From Chimonanthus salicifolius (Eukaryota; Streptophyta; Magnoliopsida; Laurales; Calycanthaceae): DNA of 64,000 nt. Below the pieces are notes generated by a model. It saw only the letters and a program-made list of their open reading frames with translations, did no database searches and was not told the DNA's origin. Where the stretch lies: positions 12,591,520-12,655,519 of the forward strand of contig CM023536.1 in the NCBI GenBank assembly GCA_013350335.1, written 5' to 3'. The position numbers were made by a program, and so were the translations under genes. Shown in pieces: positions 31,234 to 42,700 of this stretch. The stretch's first letter is position 1, and the number at the start of each line of letters is the position of its first letter.

Positions 31234-31499
31234 GTGAAAGGAGGGGGTGTAAAGGAGAATCGGTTTGGAGGAGAAGGAAGGGTAAAAGAGGGGACAATCG
31301 GTTTGATCGATCTATTGAAGAAGAATAAGAGAAAGGGTTTTCAGAGAGGGCAAGATCAATTGATTTTGGAAGAGGGGAGAGGGCAAGATCGATTGATTTG
31401 GAGAATCGTGCCGTCGATTTGGTGAAGATGAAATGGTAGATCGATTGATTGGAGAAGAAGAAGAGAAATGGTTTTCAGGTTCTAGGGTTTCAATCGCAC

Positions 31500-31962
31500 G
31501 ACGGAGGGAAATGGGCGAAAATTTCGATCGCTAGCTTATATATAAGTTTATGATCGATCGCACGATTTCTGTGATCTTGCGGTCGATCTTACCCTAAACA
31601 TGATCCTCTGTGACCGTGCGATCGATCTTACACTGCTATACAATCGATTGATTGATTTTATAGATCGTGCGATCGATCTTGAAACGAGAGGTCAACTGTC
31701 AAAATGTTGACCTCTCAGTTAAAATCGATCAGACGATCCCATGGGATCATCCGATCGATTGAATCTCATGTTAGGATCAATCAATCGATTCGAAAATGAA
31801 CTATCTGATCGATCGTATACGCCTCAGATCGATCGATCGAAGCGAAATGCGTTGCATGTTCGATCGGTCGATTTCACGCGGAAGGGCAAAATCATAATTT
31901 CCACTCCAAATTTGAAATGTGGTGTCTGCTGGAAGATTTCGGAGGTGTCTATATGCCGAGCC
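31500..31962. repeat. MULE right terminal inverted repeat with CGATCGAT array
   Basis: 31735-31962 is the inverse of the left end. Inside it (31530-31700) are further GATCGTGCGATCGATCTTA-type units spaced about 50-60 bp apart, so the subterminal region is a degenerate tandem array. Confidence 0.8.
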
Positions 31963-31970
31963 GAATATTT
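31963..31970. repeat. MULE target-site duplication, right
   Basis: GAATATTT, identical to 18796-18803. Confidence 0.85.
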
Positions 31971-32410
31971 TTATCCAATTTCTTTCAAAAATATCGACTA
32001 ATGAACTCTCATAAGCAAATCTTCTTTACATTACACGTGTCTCCTTTTTGGATTTTTCTGCCATCAGCTAAGTTCTCTCGAGGGCTCATTGAGATACCTT
32101 TATTGGGTTTAATAAACTATTTCTTCGTCTCCACTTCATCTTCATGCACAATTTCTTAAATTTTGTGACGTATTTTTTTATCTTATAACATTTGGTTGAA
32201 CTTTTTATTTATCATCACTTGGTGTTACAAAATTAGTTGCACGTTATTTTGATAGCTAACTTCATCCTTATATAGTGTCAAAGTTTAAGAATATTTTGAA
32301 GCTATTAATTTTTAGAGAGCATGAAAACATAGTTTGATTGATCTTAGTAAAAGATGATTTCCGGTAATTTTCATATCAGTGTTATCCTTTTTGACCAATG
32401 GAAATGTAAC
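31971..32410. other. Intergenic stretch
   Basis: No gene or transposon end that I can support. The open frame 31917-32159 begins inside the MULE TIR. Confidence 0.5.
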
Positions 32411-32419
32411 TCACAATAT

Positions 32420-32597
32420 ATTTTTTTTTTTTGAATTTATGTGTGGGAAACTGTGGAAAACTCAGTATAAAACTCCAACGGGTGATACTCACTGCCTTTA
32501 GAGTACACCAAGTTAGGCCATGGGAGCTCGAACACGGTACCTCCCATTTTTTAAGGCGGAAGGTTAATCAGTTGAGCTACACCCATATGGACATAGA
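32420..32597 (-). mobile_element. tRNA-derived SINE with target duplication (minus strand)
   Basis: On the minus strand: box A GTAGCTCAACTGATT (about 32567-32581) and box B GTGTTCGAGCTCCC (about 32522-32535). A body related to the SINE at 10985 follows, with an A-tail at 32421-32432 (T-run on the plus strand). Flanked by TCACAATAT at 32411-32419 and 32598-32606. Confidence 0.8.
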
Positions 32598-32606
32598 TCA
32601 CAATAT

Positions 32607-33138
32607 TTGGTGAATTAAAATTAATTTATAGTAACTAATACTTTTAGGAGTTCAATAATATATGATCAATTATTTATAATGATTTTTTAAGCCTCAAATT
32701 CAAGAATAAATGTCTACAATGAATATTTAAATGAGCCATACTTATTTCGAGATAAAATAAATTAAAGTTATCAAATTCTAAAAAGCCAGTTCAATTGTGT
32801 AATCAAAGTGATTTTTTTAAACCTTGTATTCATGGGCGGGCTCCTCAAATGAATGATTAAATATGCTACAAAAGTTTTAAGAATAAGAAAATAATTTTAG
32901 GTGATCAAATTTTAGATAGCCTAACGTATTATTTAATTGATTTAATTAAGATAATTTTTAATAGGGCTCATATTTAAAACATAAATTTTTTTATTCAATG
33001 AATCCTCATTATTAGCAATTCTGAATAATTTTAAAAAAATAATGACTCACAATTTTTTATAACTAATTTAGAAATTAACAACACTGATATTCTGTAGAGT
33101 CCAATCCCCGTCAAATTAAAGAAGGGATTATCAATATG
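32607..33138. other. AT-rich intergenic stretch
   Basis: Nothing supportable seen. Confidence 0.5.
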
Positions 33139-33140
33139 CC

Positions 33141-33501
33141 CGCAATCCTCCCACATGCATTTTTGTGTTTAGTGACATGGGCTTTAATGTATTCTTAATT
33201 TTACCCTTCGCATGAACAGTAAAATTTCAATGGTCTGATTTTTACTGTTCATTGAATTTCAGCGAGCTGATTTAAAATTTCGGAGAGCCGAATTGCACTG
33301 TTCATGAATTTTGACGAGCCGACCTGCAATTTTGGTGAGCCGATTTGTACTGTTCATGAATTTTAGCTAGCTGATTTGCAATTTCGGCCAGCCGATTGCA
33401 CTGTTTATGAATTTTGGCTTCGGTACAGCAGGTGGAGGGCAAATTGGGTATCACGGTAAAATCTGTATCTGTCTACACAAAATGCCCGTGTGAAGATCGC
33501 T
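33141..33501. mobile_element. MULE-like MITE, family member 2, with internal tandem repeats
   Basis: The complement of the right end, AGCGATCTTCACACGGGCATTTTGTG, matches the left end of the element at 16739. The left end near 33141 (CAATCCTCCCACATGCATTTTTGTG) is its inverted partner. The interior (about 33250-33420) is a degenerate tandem array. No convincing target duplication was found. Confidence 0.6.
33250..33425. repeat. Tandem array, about 51-bp unit, roughly 3.3 copies
   Basis: Units begin GAATTTTGACGAGCCGA (or variants) and end GCACTGTTCAT. Each unit itself holds two AGCCGA half-repeats. Confidence 0.7.
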
Positions 33502-35460
33502 GATCAGAAATCTTATTTGTTCATTTTCGTCCATTCGATCTGAACAAAAATTGATTGTTGAAACAAAGTTTCAATTTCTCTCTCTATTTAATTTAATTTA
33601 ATCAAATGGCACCATGAACCTTTATGAACCTTTATAGGATCATTATGAACCTTTGGTAATAAACTCTCTCTAAATAAGCAAACACGATAATAATTTATTT
33701 CACATTTTTATATAATTATATTAAATGACACTGTAAAAAATTTAATACTGAGGGCCGGTCTAGCAAATATCTATACTTAAAAACTTACGTGTTCTGACCC
33801 ATATAAGTTCAGCATTAAGTTGAATGTGGTCCCTAAGAGTATGACGTTTGACCGTGATAGGAACTTTGTCAATAACTTTTGGCGGATTCTTTGGAATTTG
33901 TTAGATAACAAATGGGGCTCAAATTCGGATCGATTCAGCTTAGACTTAAATAATCTAATTTAGTTTATATAAAAAAATATTGAATTTATCTTGATTCGAC
34001 CTAAATTGTTGACTCAAGTTACTCAACTCGATTAATTTGAAATTTTGACCACACTCACTCTAAGTATTATTTTATAATTTGGTGCACTAGGATCGTGTCA
34101 AATTACTTTTAAATTTCTCAACTTGACTATATTTGAATTTTATGCAAGTTTATCTTCTCCCCATCCAACCCAATTCGAGAGATATAAAAACATAACTCAA
34201 ACCTATTGATTTTTCATGTCGGCAATACCGATAATATCGGAGATAATTTTCTCTATCTTCTTTTTTTTTTTCCTTAAAAAATTTCAGAAAATGAAAAAAA
34301 TTATGGGCTTCAGGGATATATAATTTTTTCATTAATTATCGATCATTTACATGTTCAAATATTTTTAAGATACGAACTCGAGAATTTAAATAATGTTTAG
34401 CATTTTATTGGAAATATTAATTTTATCAGACTAAAGTAAAAACTGTAAATATGTCTATTATAAAATAAATTTATTTAAATTATTTATGAGCAAAAAAAAT
34501 CAACACTTGAGCCAAGGCTTTGTTTCATCTATGATAGATATATATCGGTTTCGGTAGATATAATATTAAACAAGTGACTATAATATTAAAAAAGACTAAT
34601 TTCTTTAAATTTTACATCAGTAATAATTTCATAGACTTTGTGGGATTAGTAGACCTTAATATAAATTGAGTCACGATCTCAACTACAAAATTTGGCTAAA
34701 ATTTAAAATTATGAGCGAAATTTATCAACATAGTTTGGACAAACTATAAATATTGATAACATTAGTAAGCTTTCGGCCTATTTAATTTTAAAGACTAATG
34801 ATTTCGCTCACTATTTTTTTTTTTCTTAAAATATCGATCATTTCATTAAATATTGGCTGATTTCATTGCTTTGTTATTTTTTTTTAATTAAAAAAAGCAA
34901 ATGTCAACTAATTTTTTTTTTAAATTAAAACATCCAAATATCAGTCGCTTTTATTGATTTTATACATTTTTTTAATTAAAAAAATCTAAATATCAGCCAA
35001 TTTTATTGATTTTTATATTATTTTAAATGAAAAAAATTAAATATCAGCAGATATTATACCAGTAAATCTACTCTCATGATTTTAGAGTGTAAATAAATAG
35101 ACAGTTTTACACACGCTCCAAAAATTAATCTTCCTGTAAACGTCCCTTAAAAAAAATTGTATATCTCGGTGCGGTGAAAATGTCTTTTAAGTCGCTTCTA
35201 TCAACAAATGCCATGTGTCCCCATGATCGAAAGAAGTATTAGAAAAAAGAAAAAACCATTGAAGTTGGTGCATAGAAAATCCTCATTGGAGATGGATTCT
35301 CCTTAAAAGAACAAAATGGTGACCGACCAATGCTGCATAAGAAAGGAGCAGGATCACACCAACATGAGAAAGACAGCATTGAAACGTGTAGTCCACCAAT
35401 AGATTCCCTTTAAATGATACATGCATCCAAACCAGACATTTGCACATATCCTCACTTGTA
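33502..35460. other. AT-rich intergenic stretch
   Basis: Long AT-rich region. 34200-34240 and 34540-35060 have scattered CCGATAATATCGG and AAATATCAGCCAATTTTATTGATTTT-like repeats (about 34915-35050, three degenerate copies), probably old transposon debris. No gene seen. Confidence 0.5.
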
Positions 35461-35462
35461 TT

Positions 35463-35470
35463 ATATATAA
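35463..35470 (+). promoter_or_regulatory. TATA box of the small acidic-protein gene
   Basis: ATATATAA about 70-80 bp upstream of the ATG at 35542, with CACTTG upstream. Fits a core promoter for the gene that follows. Confidence 0.6.
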
Positions 35471-35487
35471 ATTTAGCAGCCTAGCAT

Positions 35488-35538
35488 ATGGAGAGCCAAC
35501 ACCTTGCTATCGTTGCTAACAAAAACAGCCCACAGTAA
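35488..35538 (+). CDS. Upstream ORF, 16 codons
   Basis: ATG GAG AGC ... CAG TAA, encoding MESQHLAIVANKNSPQ. It lies in the presumed leader and ends three bases before the main ATG (35542), so translation of the main ORF would need leaky scanning or very close reinitiation. Confidence 0.45.
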   Translation: MESQHLAIVANKNSPQ

Positions 35539-35541
35539 GTT

Positions 35542-36974
35542 ATGGAAGAAGATAGTATAGATGAGAGTGAAAGCCTGGTTCCCCACTTGGGTTCTTTTGA
35601 GCCAAAAGGAGGAAGAGAGAGAGTAGAAGATATGAGAAAAGAGAAGGAACAGGGAGAAGATGAAGAAAGATGGAATGAGGCGGTGGATGGTGAAGAGAAA
35701 AAAGAAGATGAGGTGTATGCTGGAGAGAGCGCGGTTCCTCTGAAAGAAGAAGAAATGGAAGAGGAGAAAGTAGCAGAGGTGGGTAGAAGTAGAGGTGTAA
35801 TCAGTCAACTCATCTCCAACTTACCTTCCTCCATCCAACAAACCATCGCAGGTCTCTCTCTATCCCCTATCCACCCGTCTGGTTGTCTGTCTCTCTCTAA
35901 TATGGCTCTTCGATTGAGTATTATATGATGATGCAGTCATAGTTTAAATTTTCAAATTGTACTTGGATACGGACTTCAGTCCAGTCGAATAAATTCAATC
36001 TTAATCCAAAAGAGTTGGAGTGATGGTTAGGAACCCGCTTCAGAGAAGTGTGAGTCCTGAATTCAACTCTCACTCTACTCCAAAGGGCTACTTAATGTAG
36101 AATTACCCAATGTGTGAATAGGGAGGCTTGGGTACTCCAAATAAGTCTGGACACCTTGATAAAAAAACAAAAATAAATTGCATTATTTCTGTCTTGTCTT
36201 TAAGAAAACACAGTAAAACTTGGTAATATGGGTCTATAAAGCATCTGTTTTATAATTACCAAATATATTACATACTAGGGAAGGAAATTCTTTGGCATCA
36301 AATCGGGCTTGACTCTCAACATCAGACCATCTGACTACTCAATGGGTTTTGTTCAAGTTCTTAAACTATGATTGCAACGTACTTAGAGATAATATATAAA
36401 CCCATGTCATCCTTCTATTTTGGTATTAGACTAGAATGGATAGCAGATTTACCGGAGGCCATCCAATTGCAGCAAGAATACCATTTCAAGGAGATAGTTG
36501 TATTTAAGGCTGCGTTTGGATGAGAGGAAGGGGTTTCGCTTGAAAAGGGGGTTTCCCTTATCCTATTCATTACTAAACGGGGGTAAACGAGTGTTACCCT
36601 CATTTTCATTCCTGTATCTCTCGTCCAAATGCAGTATTAAGAGCTTTTCCATCTCTTTACAAGTGGGTATTTAACAATTCGCTACCTTTTTTATATAGGA
36701 GACATAAGCACTTGTCTAAGTAACAGATTAACATGTCAAAGACAAGAAAAAAATAGAAAAGAAGTTGATGAACAATATCGAATGCAGAAATTTTAAGACC
36801 AAAAGATAGAAATTCTTTGACATTCTTAATCAGTCCTGTACTGGACTGAAGAATTTCAGATTAACTCTAAAAGAGGAAGTATTTTTATAGTAATACATAT
36901 TTTGCATGTGTGCAGAGGATGCGGCACTAGAAACTGAAGAGGCTTCAATTCTCATCTCCATAATTCACGACTGA
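35542..36974 (+). CDS. Small acidic plant protein, two exons (unknown function)
   Basis: Exon 1 is 35542-35851, exon 2 is 36916-36974 (ends TGA), with intron GT 35852 to AG 36915. Joined it gives about 122 residues. Residues 1-85 are charged and Glu-rich (MEEDSIDESESLVPHLGS, KEEEMEEEKVAEVG), likely disordered. The C-terminal part is VISQLISNLPSSIQQTIA followed by EDAALETEEASILISIIHD. This C-terminus appears only when the splice is made: unspliced translation reads into a low-complexity CTCTCT intron. The pattern looks like a plant-specific small conserved protein that I cannot name. TATA box at 35463 and an upstream ORF at 35488 precede it. The antisense frame 35473-35808 is the shadow of the Glu-rich coding. 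Confidence 0.72.
36008..36172 (+). mobile_element. Probable SINE in intron of the small gene
   Basis: GTTGGAGTGATGGTTAGGAACCC resembles a decayed box A, and GAATTCAACTCTCACTC a decayed box B about 50 bp on. The body has GGGAGGCTTGGGTACTCC, and an A-rich tail ATAAAAAAACAAAAATAA lies at about 36160-36177. Confidence 0.5.
36508..36637. mobile_element. Tourist-like MITE (PIF/Harbinger type)
   Basis: 130 bp with inverted ends: CTGCGTTTGGATGAGAG on the left, and the complement of the right end is CTGCATTTGGACGAGAG. Flanked by TAA (36505-36507, 36638-36640), the usual PIF/Harbinger target. Lies in the intron of the small gene. Confidence 0.65.
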
Positions 36975-39720
36975 ATGTGGTTACGATGGGAAAAGTGATC
37001 AGAGGTGGAGATTAGATGGATACTTTTTTTTTTCTTTTTTTTTTCCCCTCATATTTGGTTTTCTCAAGCTTACTTTAACGTTATAGTTTGTTATTGCATT
37101 GTGTACCTACTGTTCTTCTAATGGTAAGACTATTTGAAATGATTCATCATTATAAAAAAAAAATTACTGATCTTTATTTGGATCGGTAGTTTGGAATGCA
37201 ATGTCTTTAAATCGATCTCTAAATTTTGTGATGCAAAATGCTTGCAGCTGTTTTTGGACACTGAGAAATAAAGAGGCAATATATTAAAAAGAATTAAAAC
37301 AATCATTATTCTTCATATGAAAGTTGATCCAACCCGACCTACGGCCTATGATCCAACTTAATCCAACCACATTTGTAAATGGCTAGACCAAACCAAATCT
37401 GTTTATAAATAATTAGACCCAAGTGACTCAATTATCGCATCTATATGTGACATATGGAGTCTATACTCATTTAAAGAATAGTCTTGATGTATCACTAAAA
37501 AGTTTTCTAGTCATGTAAATAGAACAATTCAACCAAAATGGACTCGGGATAGACCCAAACTGATTTTACTCATTTAACACAATCGAAATTAAACTCAAAC
37601 CTGACCCTACTCATTGTCAGGTCTACGGTGAAAAATATCTCAATCGTGGCTATCCACCATTCATACTACCACCATTTGGTCTTTAAAGGAAAAAAAGTTT
37701 AGAGGAAAGGATAATTTCTGTGTTTTTATGGGATAAGGGTAGAGAAACGTGTTGTATATTCATCATTAAGTTATTTCCCAATCTATTGACAAGAGTTTTT
37801 TTTAGTCTTGCACTTTCTATGAAGTCCCATGAAAGACCATATCCGCCAATCTACATTTAATCCCATGCTTCTTTATCCTTCAATCTAGAGTCTTTAAAGG
37901 TTTTATGTATTCTCTCAAACCCAACATTAAGATATTTATACCAAAATTGTTTTCATCTAAAAGACATGACCAAATCAGAATAAACTGCACATGAGATCCA
38001 ACTTGTCTTTATACTGAAGCTGTTAAAAAAATAGGATATGTCCAAATCAGTAACTTACTGAATATAAGAGCCAAACTTATCCATCAAGGTTCAATGCCAA
38101 ACAGGAGTCGGTCGTTTGCTTGCAGAGATCTTTCATTTTCCTCCACATCCAAGCACAACTGCATTTGACAATGTAGTGACAAATCAGAAGTGATTCTTCA
38201 TTTGTAAACTAAATATTCCACTTGTTATTATATTATATTATCTCATGAATGGATAGAGATATCAATGTTTTTATAATAAGAAAAATTAGTGTACTTTTCC
38301 ACTACTTAAATGATGACAAGTAGATAAAAAGACAAATTCAATACCTCTAGTTGGAAAAACACTAATGTCCCTGTCAATTCTCTATTATCTCAGCTACAAT
38401 TTAAAAAAATGAAGTATAGTACATTTCAACGTTCTTAAAGCAAATAAGCTGCAGCTATTCAATACTCTCCAAATTTTCTAGTGGGTGGATGGGGAGGGGT
38501 GTTCTTTAGTGTTGAGCTACCTTAATATGGTGTGCCTTTGTTGGCAGTTTTGGCTGCTCTAGGAACAAAGCAGCCAGTTATCTAACATGTATTAAATAAT
38601 AAAATAATTAACAATCAGCTCACATGAACTCTGTAAATAATACAGCAAATCTAAGAAATGTTCTCCCATGCACTGGTGTGCGGCTACTGTGTTGGACAGT
38701 TCTATATAGGCGTTTATGTGGGTTCTATATAATGGGTTATTGAAAAGCTCCATCTGGACTGGTTCAACAAGGCAACATATAAAGATTATAAAATAATTTT
38801 AAAATTACAAAATTTTGAGAGCATACAATACATGTTTTCCAAATTTTGAGAGTTTAAAATACATGATTTTATGAATTTAAATAAAATGATTTTTCAAGAA
38901 TAGAACTTTCCAATGACCTCTTACATGGACTAATGTGGCTCCACACCCCATGCACCAGTAAGTTGCTTGCAGGCGATCATTTCAACAGCAATTAGCTATT
39001 CTTGTAACAAAGCCATTAGCAAGACCCCAACTAAAACCTTTATAATTACGAGAGAAATGAAGAGCAATCTAAGCACAGGTTGGTTGAATACCAAATGGAA
39101 TGGGTTCTTAGATGTGATATTTACTATCTTAGAACATAAAAATAACTGCTAAAAAAAAAGTACATAAAAATTTAAAATTCAGGTACAACAAATGATACCA
39201 AATATTGAAAGTAAATAAGGTTGTAGGTAAAACTTAGGATCGAAGAAGTCCTGAGGTAACCTCATTACAACACCTGGAATACTGAATTCTATATGATAAA
39301 ATCAAGACACAAAGATATGCAAATTCTACTGTTATGTTGACAAAGATATTCTGGTTATAGTTGGAATACCTGTTAAGAAAGTTAAGTAAATAGGTTTCCT
39401 CTCTTTTATTCATCACCAAAGAAAATACCCTATCACCAAAGCCATTTATCCTCTCTTATTAGTCTTGAGAATTCTTGGTTTTGGCAACTGACAGAGATGT
39501 TCTTGTATATCCTTGATGGCGCAAAGGAATGTGAAGATTATTAGGGAAGAAAATGAGGTTCACATATGAAGATTGCAGATCCTTCTTTCTGTCTCTAGGG
39601 AAGAATGGATAGACATTTGGCAATGTATGCAGTGCAGACTAAGGTTTTGTTTTAATAGAATCTGATTAATCATTATTCCACTAGAGTAGAAAAAAAACCT
39701 TCTCAAGCGCCGTAAAGCAG
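36975..39720. other. Intergenic region between two convergent genes
   Basis: Holds the 3' ends of the plus-strand small gene and the minus-strand MINPP gene. I see no further gene. 38650-38960 has CCATGCAC(T/C)(G/A)G near both ends and may be a degraded insertion; not resolved. Confidence 0.5.
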
Positions 39721-39792
39721 TTACGATGGTTTTGACTGTATGTTGCAGAGTGATTCAAAGTCTTGCTTCAGATGAGGATTAACAACTCTTTC
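39721..39792 (-). CDS. MINPP last exon
   Basis: Acceptor tgcag|GAAAGAG, 23 codons ending ...SKPS then TAA (39721-39723). Carries VVNPHLKQDFESLC, the conserved C-terminal helix of plant MINPP. Confidence 0.85.
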   Translation of the reverse strand, partial: ERVVNPHLKQDFESLCNIQSKPS

Positions 39793-42700
39793 CTGCAAAA
39801 GACAAGTTGTCCATCAACAAGAAAAATACCCATTACAGACGGGAAGATAAATTTTTACACATTCTTAACTAATCAGCAAAACATGGCAAACATTTGAGAG
39901 CTGGATATTTTCTCGTGAAGAAGTTCACAGGATGTGGACCATTTGATTAGTCCTACTAAATTCCCTCAAAAGGACACTTGACTGACGCGAAAATTTGTTC
40001 CTCCTTCTCCCAGCTTTGGCCCGTCGAGGATAGGGCCAGCTAGATGAATGGTTTACATCTCAAAGATGAGGTATTGCTGATAAACTAGAAAATACTACAA
40101 GCTGGTAGAGATTGAGAAGTAGGATGAAGACTTGTACCTTGAAAACTTCAAATGGACAGAAATCGGCATTGTTACAGCCCTAGATCCAGCACAAATTCAC
40201 ATAATCAATCTTCATAGTAAATGGAAATGTGGACAAAAAAGGTTTAAAACAAATTACACAGGAATAATGTCACCATATTTGCAACTATCAAACTATGAAT
40301 CCCATTTATACAGTCTTTAATGTTAAACACATGTCAACAACTTCAAATAAAAACCTTTAAAAAAAATCCAGCAGACTCATCATGGCCTCTCAATTCTGCA
40401 AGTCTGCAACCAAGCAGACACTAGGCATTAAGAATAATAAAATGCGTTTAGTCTCATGCTAATGCTGGCATACCAAGGGGTAACTCATCCACTAGACACA
40501 CTAAACATCACTTTCTGCTTAAAGTAGAGAGGCTCATCATGGCCTCCGAATTTTGCAACCAAGCAGACCCAAAGGTAGAACAACAACTACAACAACAATA
40601 AGGAGATTATCATTTAATTAATAATAAGGGGATTGATTGGGACACCTCCTTTTTATAAAGAGGACACTCCCTAGTATTTATCAAATGACAAAAAATTCCC
40701 ATTTTGAAATGCATAATCATCTTCTGCATAAAAAATATATTGAAGGCATTTTTGTCATTTAATTAAAAAAAAAGTACGAAGGGCATCACCTTTATGAGCA
40801 AGAAGGTGCCCCAATCCATCTCCAAATAATAACGACAATGATAATATGATAATGATAAGGATAATATTAATAATTCAAGTTGCAAGGTGCTACTAAAGGC
40901 GCCACGGGTCTAAATTTTGTTGGGTGCACTTAATAGATGGTTTAGAAAATGTGTATGCCATTGCTTTGTACCTTATCACATTTATATAACCAAAATACAA
41001 TTCTATTCATCTAAAATACATTGACAGTGGAGTTTCCATATACACAAAAAATATTTACTATAGAAAGTATACCGCATACTAATTAGAGTTTTCAATTAAG
41101 CATTAGATGCTAAGAATTGATATTGTAGATTACCCAATTATTATGAAAGAAAAACTAGGATTATTTTAAAAAATTTGTGAAAAAAACAAGCTTAATTAAT
41201 GTGATATTGCGTTAGAGCTACGTGAGGGGGACAGGGGTCCAAAGACTAGGCACAGCTAAACTGCACCTTTGGCTAATACAATAATAGGCATTAATTCCCA
41301 TGCTAATGCAAGCCTACTTCAAAGGCAATTTATCCACCAGACAGAGAATACATGCAATCCAATCCATGAAAAATATACATGAAGAGAATCATGCTGTGTG
41401 ACTAAACAGTTAGTGAACAAAATTCCATGGGAAAGGATACACTTGAGATGATTCTATAAGATTGAGTTCTGGCTATACTCCATCCAAAGATGGACCCATG
41501 ATTTTACAAGATCTGGATTAGATCTTTATTTACAGAAACCTTTTGCAATAGGTTTCACTCGTGTTATTGGGTGATGCAACTTACTGGAATTGATACTGGA
41601 ATCTCATTATGCAAAACTTGCACAAAATACTTGTTGCTGTAGCTTCCTGATGAAGCACTTCCAGATACATTTCTAGGGCAGTTGTACAAAACCAGAATGT
41701 TATTCCCTGCAAAGGGTGCAAGTACACTTCCTCTCCAATTCCTTTCCATTGGAGGCTTTGGAGGCAGTTCCAAGGATTGCTCCCTTTGTATTCTTTCAGT
41801 CTCTGACACATCAGCAGATAATTCATAATTATTAGATGGAAACCTACAGTAAACCTCAGATGAAAAAAATAAATGAGAATTGGAATTTTATTAAAAAAAG
41901 TTCAACTTGTTTATAGAATATAAAATCTGCAGGATTTGCAATGTGAGAAGAGCGAAGGTTCAATTTAAATGATTCAGTTTAACTGATCTAAGCAGCAGAA
42001 CATTGATAGTACGTATCCTGGAAGTCATCTCTGTATATCACAGAAGTTCATAAACTCTCTCACTCTCTAACATCAAAGACAGTTGATGATAGGTAAGTTG
42101 ACCTTTTTTTCCTGAAGGCAAGTTTATTTACTTTCTCATGGGTAATCCAGATTTCATAGGGAAAAGTTTCATTGGAAATGGCTCTGAATTCTTCTTAAAT
42201 ATGATACATTAGTTAGTAGGCAACATTAGAGACAGATAATGTTAGATAAGTTGATGGTTTTCCCCTGTAACGACCCGTCCCGCTAGCATAATATTGTCCG
42301 CTTTGGGCCTACACACGGACCCGCACGGCTTTATTTTGGCTAGCCAACCCACTGTTGCTCCCAAAATGCCTTATGCTAGAAGGAGGAAGGCTACTACTTA
42401 TATATCAGGGAATTTCCAATGTCACTAGCAATGTGGGACTTTTTGGGGCAGGGTATTACAATCTACCCCCCTTAAAGCCAGAGCCGCCCCCGGCTCTACA
42501 CACACAACAATCAAGTCCACACCCTCAGGCAGAGAGTTGAACCATGCTCTGATACTATTTGTAACGACCCGTCCCGCTAGCACAATATTGTCCGCTTTGA
42601 GCCTACACACGGACTCGCAGGGCTTTACTTTGACGAGCCAACCCACTGTTGCTCCCAAAAGGCCTTGTGCTAGAAGGAGGAAGGCTACTACTTATATACC

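Larger units (their letters stand above)
18804..31962 (+). mobile_element. Mutator-like element (MULE) carrying a nested pararetrovirus
   Basis: 13.16 kb in total, about 3.95 kb without the viral insert. The ends are long inverted repeats (left 18804-about 18985, right about 31735-31962) starting GGCTCGGCATATAGACACC and rich in CGATCGAT. An exact 8-bp duplication GAATATTT flanks it. The order inside is: left TIR, C-rich leader (19050-19280), transposase 5' part (19430-20177), viral insert (20178-29380), transposase 3' part (29388-30778), antisense accessory gene remnant (30827-31233), right TIR. The transposase matches the FAR1/MULE family, so the class rests on both ends and protein. The 8-bp rather than 9-bp duplication is slightly unusual for MULEs. 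Confidence 0.88.

Noticed and set aside
35473..35808. 111-codon minus-strand frame
   Set aside because: Shadow of the Glu-rich coding exon on the other strand; Phe/Leu/Ser-rich only because the sense strand is GAA/GAG-rich.
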